A stretch of DNA of 64,000 nt from Hydractinia symbiolongicarpus (lineage: Eukaryota > Cnidaria > Hydrozoa > Anthoathecata > Hydractiniidae): NCBI RefSeq assembly GCF_029227915.1, contig NC_079879.1, forward strand, positions 30,446,501 through 30,510,500, given 5' to 3'. Position numbers and translations under genes: made by a program. Below are positions 23,350 to 36,000 of the stretch, in pieces (position 1 is the stretch's first letter; each line of letters begins with the position of its first letter). The notes beneath the pieces were generated by a model that saw only the letters and a list, made by a program, of their open reading frames with translations, had not been told where the DNA came from and made no database searches.

Positions 23350-26300
23350 AACTGCAGTGACTAATATCACTTTGATGATAATGTGAAAGAAAAGTTGGTG
23401 ATCTTAGCGACAGATAGCAGATCTCGTGTTTTCTTTATCTCAAAAAAATAGTGTTTTGTTTAAGAGTTTGGTGGTTATATGTATTCTTGAAAGTGTTTCT
23501 GCAATCCTAGATATTGGCAAAAAGACATTTTCTTGGTCATTTTGCAAATAGGGACAAAAGCTTCACACGGTACCAAAATTTTAAAGTCGCGACGTCTCAC
23601 ACACACGTAGGATAGGCAAACAGCATTTAAAAATGTGCTAGTCGCATTCTGTAGCTCGCCCGCACTGCGAAATATTCCACGTCGAGGCAACAACAGTTAG
23701 CATATGAGTGTGGGCTAAATAACCAAAAATTCTACGTCCACTCTAAACACTGACAACTTCAAATGTGTAAATCTAATCTCGAAATAGCCTTTGCAATTAC
23801 TTGTGGTGGCGAACTTTGAAGTTAGTTGTCTTGTCTAAAAATATTTTGACTAGGACTGTAGATACACACGTAATCTAAACCTGTGCTAGAATACTTTCAC
23901 CATAAATCAATAAAATAGAAAGATTCAGAAGAATCCTGAATGGTTATGTTCTTAAAGACGTTTGCGAATGTGTTGTATTAACAGTCGCGTACCGTAGAAG
24001 CTGTTAGGCGTTTATTTAAGTATCTAGCTAGTTTTTAGTATTTTACAATAACATTTCATAAGTATCTATGGTGACAAGAAAGGTCTCTTACCTCCCTCAT
24101 GCATATGCTACTAATTGTATGTTTATCTTACAGACAGAACTGATAAATTATATTTTCATCGGTAGCTACTGCAATTCTAAATAAAAAAACATATCGGCTT
24201 TTAGCAAATCTTAATTTTCGCTTAAAATTTTAGCAAAATCTCTTAAAGCATGAAATGATTTTCAGTGTGACTTCTTAAAATTTGACCCAATACCTTCTTG
24301 TCAAATTAAACATTAAATATTAAACACAATTTGATTTACGTTTGCAGTTTTAATTCACAGTTTTCTTACATAAAAATAGTTCCTTCTGTGGGAAAAGTTT
24401 GTGAAGATAAAAAACGTGATGGGAACGGTTGGAATAAATTAATTTTTAATAAACTTTCGACTAGACAGCGAATTTGTTCAACATCTCTTCACTACTTAAA
24501 AAAACTTGTTGACCTGATTTGCCATATTTTGATAAGAGGAACAATTTAAATAAAAACGATTTAAATAAAATGTATTTAGAGCGATATGGAAATATTTATT
24601 GAGTTCTGACGAGAAAGTTTTACAGTTTCTTTTGTAAAAAAAAATGTACCAATGTTGAATGATATGGAAATATTTAAAAAATGTATTTAGAGCGATATGG
24701 AAATATTTATCGAGTTCTGACGAGAACGTTTTTTTTTTTTTTTTTTTTTGTGAAAAGTTGTATTAATATTAGAAATTATATTTAAGAATGATATGGAAAT
24801 ATTTATCGAGTTCTGACCAAAAAATTTGCAGGGTTTTTTTTGTGAAAAGTTGTACTAATGTTAGAAATTATATTTAAAAGTGATATGAAAATATTTATCG
24901 AGTTCTGACCAAAATATTTGCAGGGTTTTTTTTGTGAAAAGTTGTACTAATGTTAGAAATTATATTTAAAAGTGATATGAAAATATTTATCGAGTTCTGA
25001 CCGAAATATTTGCAGGGTTTTTTTTGTGAAAAGTTGTACTAATGTTAGAAATTATATTTAAAAGTGATATGAAAATATTTATCGAGTTCTGACCAAAATA
25101 TTTGCAGGGTTTTTTTTTTGTGAAAAGTTGTACTAATGTTAGAAATTATATTTAAAAGTGATATGAAAATATTTATCGAGTTCTGACCAAAATATTTGCA
25201 GGGGTTTTTTTTGTGAAAAGTTGTACTAATGTTAGAAATTATATTTAAGTGATATGAAAATATTTATCGAGTTCTGACCAAAATATTTGCAGGGTTTTTT
25301 TTGTGAAAAGTTGTACTAATGTTAGAAATTATATTTAAAAGTGATATGAAAATATTTATCGAGTTCTGACCAAAATATTTGCAGGGGTTTTTTTTGTGAA
25401 AAGTTGTACAAATGTTAGAAATTATATTTAAAAGTGATATGAAAATATTTATCGAGTTCTGACCAAAATATTTACAGGGTTTTTTTGTGAAAAGTTGTAC
25501 TAATGTTAGAAATTATATTTAAAAGTGATATGAAAATATTTATCAAGTTCTGACCAAGATTTTGCAGGGTTTTTTTTGTGAAAAGTTGTACTAATGTTAG
25601 AAAGTATTTAAGAGTGGTATGAAAATATTTATTAAATTCCGTTCAAAATAAAAGAATTTTTCTTAGAAAAAAATCACTTATATAAAAATAGTTTCTTTCG
25701 TGGGAAGAATTTGTGAAGATAAGAAAACGAGATGGGAATGGTTGGAATGCATTAATTTTAAATCAACTTTCGACTAGACAGTAAAGTAGTTCGATATCTT
25801 TTCGTAATATGGACGGCGGTTCAGTTCATAGCATGAAGATGTTTGCCAAGTGCTTGTTACCGCAGCTACGGCTCATACTATAAGGGATAAATTTAAGTAC
25901 TTTTTAATTGATTAATTTTCGAATTTTACAAATATTCACAACAATTACTATAAAAATTTTTGTATTTGATAAAAAAAAATGACCAGCCTATGTGACATGA
26001 GCAAGTTCACTTAAAAGCTATTATTACAATGAATAAACCTGAAATAAATTAAAAATGCGAAAAAGTACAGGTATATTTTTGAAAATTATTCTTCGGATAA
26101 AATCTTTAAAACGGTTCAGAAAAGCATTTTTATAAAATTCGCGAAAATAAGTTTTCGCAAAAATTACTCAACTTAGGTAATTGGTGCATGCTTTACATGA
26201 GGTTGAGAGGAGGCTCGTTAAAATCAAATAAAAATAATAATTCAGTTGTTGTGAACGATGCATAAATTTGGGAGGGGTTTCACAAAATGAAGTGTAAAAG

Positions 26301-27023
26301 TTTTAAAAAAAACTAACTTCCATTTTTTAGTATACATTTAATTGCTAGGTGATGGATCAAAAACACATATATAATTCATCGGAAAAAGAAGATTTTCCCA
26401 AGACATAATGAATTGCATTGATATTGAATTTAAAAATAAGTGAATAGTTAGTTTGTTTCCTCTTTCACCTTTTCCCATGTTAGGATGCAAGCTCCTCCCC
26501 CATACCACTTTTGTAGAATTTCATTTGGTTTTCTAAACTTTTAAGATCTGAAATCAGAACATCCCAAAAACTTTTTAGAGTGCTTAGCTATTGCGATGAG
26601 AAAAAAGTGAAAAGAAATAAAAATTTACTGGATAAAGATTCTGTTTTGATTTCGTTAATTTTATCATGTCAACAAATTTTTCACTTTAATATTTTTTTCC
26701 TTCAAATTTTATATTTCATGTTGATATTTATATATGACATTAGTAATTTTACAGTTTTAAAATTGTATTTCAATATTCTGCATAATTTTCTCACGCTAAA
26801 ATATGTACGACTAAAAGCTATATTAAAAATACAATTCACAGCTAGCGGTAGCAACACTATGACTTATTCAACAAAATTGCAACCACACTAAGTTTTTTCG
26901 CAGGTCTTCTTTCCGTTTTGTTAATAATTAAATAATAACTTGTAGGTAGGAGGAGAGTTTTTAAAATTAGATTCGGGTGTTTTTCTGCACCATTTGAAGA
27001 GGAGCTAGAGAAGGGTACACAAC
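23350..27023. other. Intergenic region with satellite
   Basis: The 3' flank of MCMDC2 contains a candidate polyadenylation signal AATAAA at 23909. Then comes the 92-bp satellite and its flanking direct repeats (24366-25801). Further right (about 25900-26190) is degenerate sequence of the palindromic GATTAATTTTCG family that also occurs around 39850 and 46200. A 103-codon reading frame at 26580 is hydrophobic low-complexity and not supported as a gene. Confidence 0.5.
24555..25625. repeat. 92-bp tandem satellite, about 11-12 copies
   Basis: Units contain TGATATGAAAATATTTATCG, then AGTTCTGACCAAAATATTTG, CAGGG, a T run of variable length, and GTGAAAAGTTGTACTAATG. Starts at 24881, 24973 and 25065 give a 92-bp period. 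The leftmost two or three units are more diverged. The array is bracketed by two direct copies (about 80% similar by eye) of a ~125-bp sequence at 24366-24490 and 25676-25801. Confidence 0.92.
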
Positions 27024-30000
27024 ATGGGGACAAAATACATAGTGTTTCTTTACCTACTTAAAAGCGTGAGCACAGATATTTTAAGATTAGAATGTAAACA
27101 AGAAGCAAAATTTAATGATATCACAACAAACAAAAAACTTGTTCCTGTCGGTCAGCCGCTTGATCGTGTCATTGTGAAGAGAAGGAGCGCATGTGTAACA
27201 CATTGCATGTTAAAGAAACAGTGTTCTTCCATTAACTACAATCGTAAAACGTTGGAATGCGAACTGCTGCGAGAGGTGACACAGGATGTTGGAGTAAGCC
27301 TTAATGAAAGTGACGGATGGAGTCATTTGCAGACAAGTGGTGACGAGCTTACGGTGCGAATTACTCAGTTTATATTCTAAAGGCTAAGGTTACACTACAC
27401 TACCAGTTTTACAATCCTTTTTAATATTCATTGAAATTTATAATAGAATTAATAAAAACTACGGTGTAAACCACCCCTACAAATCTTTGCTGATTGTTAC
27501 CTATACATTTCCAGTAATCATCAAAAATAAGGTTAAGCATGTTAGGCTGCTAACACACGTGCTCTTTAAAAGTAATACACAAATCACTTACCAATAAATC
27601 AGCAACTGAAACCTCGTGCAACAATACCTGTTTTGTGCTCCCAACTTTTGATAAATATAAATTTCGGATGTTCTTTCTAACGAGTTTTCTACATGCTATA
27701 GCTTGGTGAGAATTGTGAGATTATGTCTCCCTGTGGCGGGCACAAATGTCGCGATACATGCACACTGAAAGGCTACAGGTGTCTTTGTTCACCTGGTTTT
27801 GTTGGAGCAGAGTGCACATCCTACCTAGGTAAAATAAACTCTATTTCTTTTTCTTACTAGCAGCATTTTCAGGGTAGCCTGTTCAATCACTGTACAATCT
27901 GATGCCGAATTTTTTCCAGGTCCTGGCGCCCATTTCGATTACCCATCTTGGTCTATTGAATACTTGAGAAGTCAGCGTGAGTTCGGATTGCAGGACGGTT
28001 TTTACTGGCTAGTCAATTCAACTAATGGGAAAACAGAATATAACTATGTTGATGTTTCAAACACCAAATGTACGTAGCATGCATATTAACACTATTAATG
28101 ATGTGCATGGCCTATTATTCGTCTCCGCATTGATAATTCTTTCGCGCACGTCTTATTTTGGCGTGAAACCGCTGCGAAAACAATTGTGGCATGAAAGTAA
28201 TGGGTTTTTTTTCGCATTTAAATTGCGCCAAAATATAATGCAGTCGAATACTTCTTTTTAGGTGACCAAAAGTTAGATTGGGCGAAACTTGAAAAAATAA
28301 TTTAAGTGTCAAGCCCCCTGTTCTACATATTACCCTCGAGAAGTGCGCGAAAATTACATGTGTGCTACACTTGGGTGCGTGAAAATTAATAACGCGCAAA
28401 AATAATAAAGCGGAAAATGGTACAAATAAACGTTAATTTTATCATTATGCTAAGCATACGATCCTTAACACTGCGCAACTTTGTGTTATAATACGTTTTT
28501 ATCCTTTGGAGTACAATAAATGAAAAGAGGAAACATATTTAAAGGTGTTTTTATAGTATTTTTTAACTTTATTTTTCACATTTCAGTTGATGGAACATAT
28601 CAACAGCCTGCAGTGTCGTGTGCTCAACTATTTGATGATTATCCTTTGTTGCCAAATGGTGAATACTGGTTAAATCTGAATGGTACTCAAAAAAAATTCT
28701 GCCAGCATGGTATGGTGAAAAGATTATGTTATTTCTGTAGCACTCAAAACGTTTTGTTGCAAGAAATGGGATAGTCTAAATAATTATTAAAAAACTCTTT
28801 TGCTCAATAAAAAAATAAAATGCAGTAACAATGTTTTAACTTTAAGCATTTTTATGTTATTGTTTCTAGCTGCTGTCAATGGTGTTTGGAGTGCTTGGAT
28901 AAACAACAATGATTGTTCTGTTACTTGTGGAGATGGACAAGAGACAAGAACACGTACTTGCAATAACCCAGCTCCATCTCATGGAGGGAATCAATGTGTT
29001 GATTCAAAGGGTGGTTATGAGTTAATAGAATCTGGAGTTGTGGCATGCACAAGGTCGTCTTGTCCACGTAAGTAATACTGTCCTTTGTTTAATTAAGAGT
29101 AAAACATAAATTGGTCTATACTTCATTATTTTTCGCTAAAAAAATTTTTTTGTGCTTTAAAACGAGCCATAGTCAAATCTCTTATTGGGATTTTAAGTTT
29201 TGTTATAGCGAAACCTTTTAGCTATTGTGAAGCGTTTTCAGGTTTGTATCATTCACGTTAGAAACTGCTGAAATATATTTTGCTGCAAAAACTGGAAAAT
29301 TATAGCTCTTTGTAACATTTGATGTTTCAATTTAACATCCTAAAATTTGTTACGATGCATTCCTGTGATAATGACTTCCGTCCGTATGTTATTGGGAGTG
29401 CTAAGGTTGCTCCAATTTTTTAAGGCTTCCAAAAAAGTTTCATTTAAACACTTTTGTAGCTGCTGTCAATGGTGTTTGGGGTGCTTGGGTAAACAACAAT
29501 GATTGTTCTGTTACTTGCGGAAGTGGACAGGAGACAAGAACACGTACCTGCAATAACCCAGCTCCATCTCACGGAGGGAATGAATGTATTGATTCAAATG
29601 GCGCTAATGCTTTAACAGAGCAAGAAAATATTCCATGCACACAAAGTCCTTGTCCAGGTTGGTAATTCATTATTCACTTTATTTGAAAACTTTGTGGAAG
29701 TTTATCTTCGCAATTCACGACGGCGTTGCATATTTACATCTGCTTATTCGCATTTCCACCCACTGTATTTTTAAGTTTACTGCTTTTTGACAATACAATA
29801 CAGTGAGTCTGTCCGTTTACGTCCTTGGTTCCTCGTGTTGCGAGGGTTGAATAATACGTGCAGGGCTTGTTGAAGGTGGTTATTGAAAGAAGAGGCTTAA
29901 TTTTACGGTAAGTATTTTTTTTAACTAATTATAGCTGCTGTTGATGGTGTTTGGAGTGCTTGGATAAACAACAATGATTGTTCTGTTACTTGTGGAGATG

Positions 30001-33000
30001 GACAAGAGACAAGAACACGTACTTGCAATAACCCAGCTCCATCTCATGGAGGGAGTCAATGTGTTGATTTAAATGGTGCTAATGCTTTAACAGAGGAAGA
30101 AAATATTCCATGCACACAAAGTCCTTGTCCAGGTTAGTAATTCATATTTTACTTCATTTGAAAACTCTGTGAATGTTTATCTTCGCAAGACGTGGCTGCA
30201 TATTTTCAATTTGATTGCATTTAAAAAAATAAAAAAATCACGTGATCATGGTGATTTAACATAAGCCTTCCGTGTGCTAGTTACATTTGACGTTTTTTTA
30301 TTTGACAAAAAATTATTTATTCCTGCATGGAATAGGAAAATAACTTTGTCTATCTTGGTATCCAACAAATGGCCATGGAGTTTGTTTTCACAACTGTTTG
30401 CATCGCCACTCCACGTTAAGTCCAAATTTATGTACTCAAACTTAAAGTTTTTTTTTTCACTTCTTTTTACGACATAATCTTACAGTATGACAGTTAGCTG
30501 TTGTTGAAATTTAACCCAGCTTTTTTAACCGAAAAAGTGGATATTATAACCTCTTTTAAAAAAAAATATTTGTAGGCTACTTTCATCCACCTCAGTAACA
30601 GTACCGTATCACAAACAAAATCATAATAAATTTATAGATTGAATTAACGGGTCCAAAGTGACATCATAGGATATAACACAATATACAATGTAAAATCCCA
30701 GATAAAGGCCCGATTGAAGATGCACCCGATCTGGTTTTAATGCATATTTATGTTGTTGTTGAGACCCAAAAATCAAAGAAAAGAAAGTTTTTGAGCGTCT
30801 TTTTGTTTATGTTTGAAAAGCTACAATATATCAAATCTTTTGATGCTAAGAAAATTGCTTTATTTTGGTTAAAAAAAAGCCATTCCGTGTAAGCCCACCC
30901 AAATATACGCTCATTTCAACGGACCTTTTTCCGAATATAAGTCGAGGGCCTATATCCGGCATTTTGCGGTAACTGTTAATAAATTGGAGACGTTAATAAT
31001 GCGAATTGTTTGTTTGTTTTAATTGTAACTAGTTTCAATGAAGTGATTTTTATAATTTTAACCCACTTCCATTTCAGTGCATGGTGTTTGGGGTGCTTGG
31101 GTGAACAGCAATGATTGTTCTGTTACTTGTGGAAGTGGACAGGAAACAAGAACACGTACCTGCAATAACCCAGCTCCATCTAATGGAGGGAATGAATGTG
31201 TTGATTTAAATGGTGCTAATGCTTTAACAGAGCAAGGAACTACCCCATGCACACAAAGTTCGTGTCCAGGTGAGAACTTAACGTTTTTGTTTTATGTACA
31301 ATTTTTATTACAGTTTATATAAATAACTTATAAAGTATAAAAAGATTTTAGACTATCAATTTAGGCAAGTATAACTGGAGCCCAAGCCATTTCTACTACG
31401 ACAAGATCAAAATACGTGTGTTGTTGAAAGTGCGTTTATAACCTCTTCTGGGAGCGATATATTAAATTTGGACTCACAATGCACAAATGTTTTTTTTCTA
31501 AAAATGGCTGCATTTTCCTTTTTAGTGAATGGTGTTTGGATAAGTATTTTTTTAAACTAATTATAGCTGCTGTTGATGGTGTTTGGAGTGCTTGGATAAA
31601 CAACAATGATTGTTCTGTTACTTGTGGAGATGGACAAGAGACAAGAACACGTACTTGCAATAACCCAGCTCCATCTTATGGAGGGAGTCAATGTGTTGAT
31701 TTAAATGGTGCTAATGCTTTAACAGAGGAAGAAAATATTCCATGCACACAAAGTCCTTGTCCAGGTTAGTAATTCATATTTTACTTCATTTGAAAACTCT
31801 GTGAATGTTTATCTTCGCAAGACGTGGCCGCATATTTTCAATTTGATTGCATTTGAAAATAATAAAAAAATCACGTGATCATGGTGATTTAACATAAGCC
31901 TTCCGTGTGCTAGTTACATTTGACGTTTTTTTATTTGACAAAAAATTATTTATTCCTGCATGGAATAGGAAAATAACTTTGTCTATCTTGGTATCCAACA
32001 AATGGCCATGCAGTTTGTTTTCACAACTGTTTGCATCGCCACTCCACGTTAAGTCCAAATTTATGTACTCAAACTTAAAGTTGTTTTTTTCACTTCTTTT
32101 TACGACATAATCTTACAGTATGACAGTTAGCTGTTGTTGAAATTTAAACCAGCCTTTTTAACCAAAAAAGTGGATATTTTAACCTCTTAAATCATAACAA
32201 TAATTTTATAGATTGAATTAACAGGTCCAAAGTGACATCATAGGATATAACACAATATACAATGTAAAATCCCAGATAAAGGCCCGATTGAAGATACACC
32301 CGATCTGGTTTTAATGCATCTTTATGTTGTTGGTGAGACCCAAAAATCAAAGAAAAGAAAGTTTTTGAACGTCTTTTTGTTTATGTTTCAAAAGCTACAA
32401 TGTATCAAATTTTTCGATGCTAAGAAAATTGCTTTATTTTGGTTAAAAAAAAGCCATTCCGTGTAAGCCCACCCAAATATAGGCTCATTTCAACGGACCT
32501 TTTTCCGAATATAAGTCGAGGGCCTATATCCGGGATTTTGCGGTAACTGTTAATAAATTGGAGACGTTAATAACGCAAATTGTTTGTTTTAATTGTAACT
32601 AGTTTCAATGAAATGAATTTTATAATTTTAACCCACTTCCATATCAGTGCATGGTGTTTGGGGTGCTTGGGTGAACAACAATGATTGTTCTGTTACTTGT
32701 GGAAGTGGACAGAAAACAAGAACACGTACCTGCAATAACCCAGCTCCATCTAATGGAGGGAATGAATGTGTTGATTTAAATGGTGCTAATGCTTTAACAG
32801 AGCAAGGAACTACCCCATGCACACAAAGTTCGTGTCCAGGTTAGAACTTAACGTTTTTGTTTTATGTACTTTTATGTAATTTTTATTTCACTTTATATAA
32901 ATAACTTATAAAGTATAAAAAGATTTTAGACTATCAATTTAGGCAAGTGTTACTGGAGCCCAAAGCTATTTCTACTACGACAAGATCAAAATACGTGTGT

Positions 33001-36000
33001 TGTTGAAAGTGCGTTTATAACCTCTTCCGGGAGCGATATATTAAATTTGGACTCACAATGCGCACAAATGTTTTTTTTCTAAAAATGGCTGCATTTTCCT
33101 TTTTAGTGAATGGTGTTTGGATAAGTATTTTTTTAAACTAATTATAGCTGCTGTTGATGGTGTTTGGAGTGCTTGGATAAACAACAATGATTGTTCTGTT
33201 ACTTGTGGAGATGGACAAGAGACAAGAACACGTACTTGCAATAACCCAGCTCCATCTCATGGAGGGAGTCAATGTGTTGATTTAAATGGTGCTAATGCTT
33301 TAACAGAGGAAGAAAATATTCCATGCACACAAAGTTCGTGTCCAGGTTAGAACTTAACGTTTTTGTTTTATGTACTTTTTTGTAATTTTTATTTCACTTT
33401 ATATAAATAACTTATAAAGTATAAAAAGATTTTAGACTATCAATTTAGGCAAGTATTACTGGAGCCCAAAGCCATTTCTACTACGACAAGATCAAAATAC
33501 GTGTGTTGTTGAAAGTGCGTTTATAACCTCTTCTGGGAGCGATACATTAAATTTGGACTCACAATGCACAAATGTTTTTTTTCTAAAAATGGCTGCATTT
33601 TTCTTTTTAGTGAATGGTGTTTGGAGTGCTTGGATAAACAACAATGATTGTTCTGTTACTTGTGGAGATGGACAAGAGACAAGAACACGTACTTGCAATA
33701 ACCCAGCTCCATCTCATGGAGGGAGTCAATGTGTTGATTTAAATGGTGCTAATGCTTTAACAGAGGAAGAAAATATTCCATGCACACAAAGTTCGTGTCC
33801 AGGTTAGAACTTAACGTTTTTGTTTGATGTACTTTTTTGTAATTTTTATTTCACTTTATATAAATAACTTATAAAGTATAAAAAGATTTTAGACTATCAA
33901 TTTAGGCAAGTATTACTGGAGCCCAAAGCCATTTCTACTACGACAAGATCAAAATACGTGTGTTGTTGAAAGTGCGTTTATAACCTCTTCTGGGAGCGAT
34001 ACATTAAATTTGGACTCACAATGCAAAAATGTTTTTTTTCTAAAAATGGCTGCATTTTTCTTTTTAGTGAATGGTGTTTGGAGTGCTTGGATAAACAACA
34101 ATGATTGTTCTGTTACTTGTGGAGATGGACAAGAGACAAGAACACGTACTTGCAATAACCCAGCTCCATCTCATGGAGGGAGTCAATGTGTTGATTTAAA
34201 TGGTGCTAATGCTTTAACAGAGGAAGAAAATATTCCATGCACACAAAGTTCGTGTCCAGGTTAGAACTTAACGTTTTTGTTTGATGTACTTTTTTGTAAT
34301 TTTTATTTCACTTTATATAAATAACTTATAAAGTATAAAAAGATTTTAGACTATCAATTTAGGCAAGTATTACTGGAGCCCAAAGCCATTTCTACTACGA
34401 CAAGATCAAAATACGTGTGTTGTTGAAAGTGCGTTTATAACCTCTTCTGGGAGCGATACATTAAATTTGGACTCACAATGCACAAATGTTTTTTTTCTAA
34501 AAATGGCTGCATTTTTCTTTTTAGTGAATGGTGTTTGGAGTGCTTGGATAAACAACAATGATTGTTCTGTTACTTGTGGAGATGGACAGGAGACAAAAAC
34601 ACGTACTTGCAATAATCCAGCTCCATCTCATGGAGGGAGTCAATGTGTTGATTTAAATGGTGCTAATGCTTTAACAGAGCAAGGAACTACCCCATGCACA
34701 CGAAGTCCTTGTCCAGGTTAGTAATGTTTAACTTGAACTTGTGTGTTGAGTTTACTACAGTGAAATAATTTGCATCAGTGAAAGAAATTTGTTGTTTTAA
34801 GACTATAAAGACTATAAAGAGACTTCAAGTCGGTAAAAAATTAGGGGCTAAACAGGTAGCAAAAAAGGAGTTTGAGATCCCAAAAGGCCATTTATATTTA
34901 GCAGCCTAACAAAGAAATACTTAGCTATAGAAAGGTGAAGGAAAATGTTTCCGTCTCGAATATATCTATCAATAAATAAATCATTAAAAATAAAGATAAT
35001 CTCAATTTTATGCTTAAATCTTTCTTTTATTTATACATTTTTCATCACCTTTCGTCACTTACAAGTTATTTCACCACTTTTCCTTTTCGAAATTTTATGG
35101 TCGCAAAAATTAAGGTCGTAATTTTTTAAAATTTTTTTTACTAATATTTACTAATATTTCTTTGTCTATGGATAAAGGCTTTTATGAGAAGAAGCAAAAA
35201 TAACGAAAATAACCGACTAATAATAAGCGACTTTCTGTTTTTTTATCTTAAACTTGAATAATTTTAATGCAAAGCTACACATTTCTTTTCAGTGCATGGA
35301 AACTGGAGTGCTTGGATAAACAACAATGATTGTTCTGTTACTTGTGGAGATGGACAAGAGACAAGAAGTCGTATCTGCAATAACCCACTTCCATCTGATG
35401 GAGGGAATTTGTGTCTTGATTCCAAAAATAATAGAGTATGGACAGAGCAAGGGACTATTCCATGCACACAAAACCCTTGCCCAGGTTTGTATCTCTGCAC
35501 CTGTGCTCTGGACACAATAAAGAATAAAAACTCATTTAACCAAATACATTACTTATAAGTAATTCAAAATGAGATATACTTATGTTATGCTTTTTGGACA
35601 AAGAATAAAAACTTTGCCTTACGGGGTAAGATGTAGTGGTCCGGTTTTGACATTTGAAAGCACAGCCACAAAACTAAAGGTATAATTACACAAGGCAAGT
35701 TTAGACAGTATAGTGGTGTTCATTAAGTCTTATTATATATAAGTAATTAGAAAAGTCTGTACCTGATCTGGTCTAATTAAAATGCCTACAACACAAGAAA
35801 AACACACATCAATAGTACATGCGTTATTCGCATATGCTTAAAACACTCTCCCAATATATGCTTGCATGCGTTATGTTTATAAGAACATGTACTACAACAT
35901 TAATCCGTGTTTCTTTAGTCAATGGTGACTGGAGCTCATGGAGTGGGTGGACATCATGTTCGCAAACGTGTGGAACAGGTAACATGGTGCGGACACGAAC

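Noticed and set aside
26580-26891. 103-codon frame before the TSP1 gene
   Set aside because: It begins at a non-ATG codon and is low-complexity Phe/Ile/Leu sequence typical of AT-rich noncoding DNA.
31058-35515. Series of 60-83 codon minus-strand frames opposite each TSP1 exon
   Set aside because: They recur only because the plus-strand TSP1 exons are duplicated; they are antisense shadows without splice or domain support.
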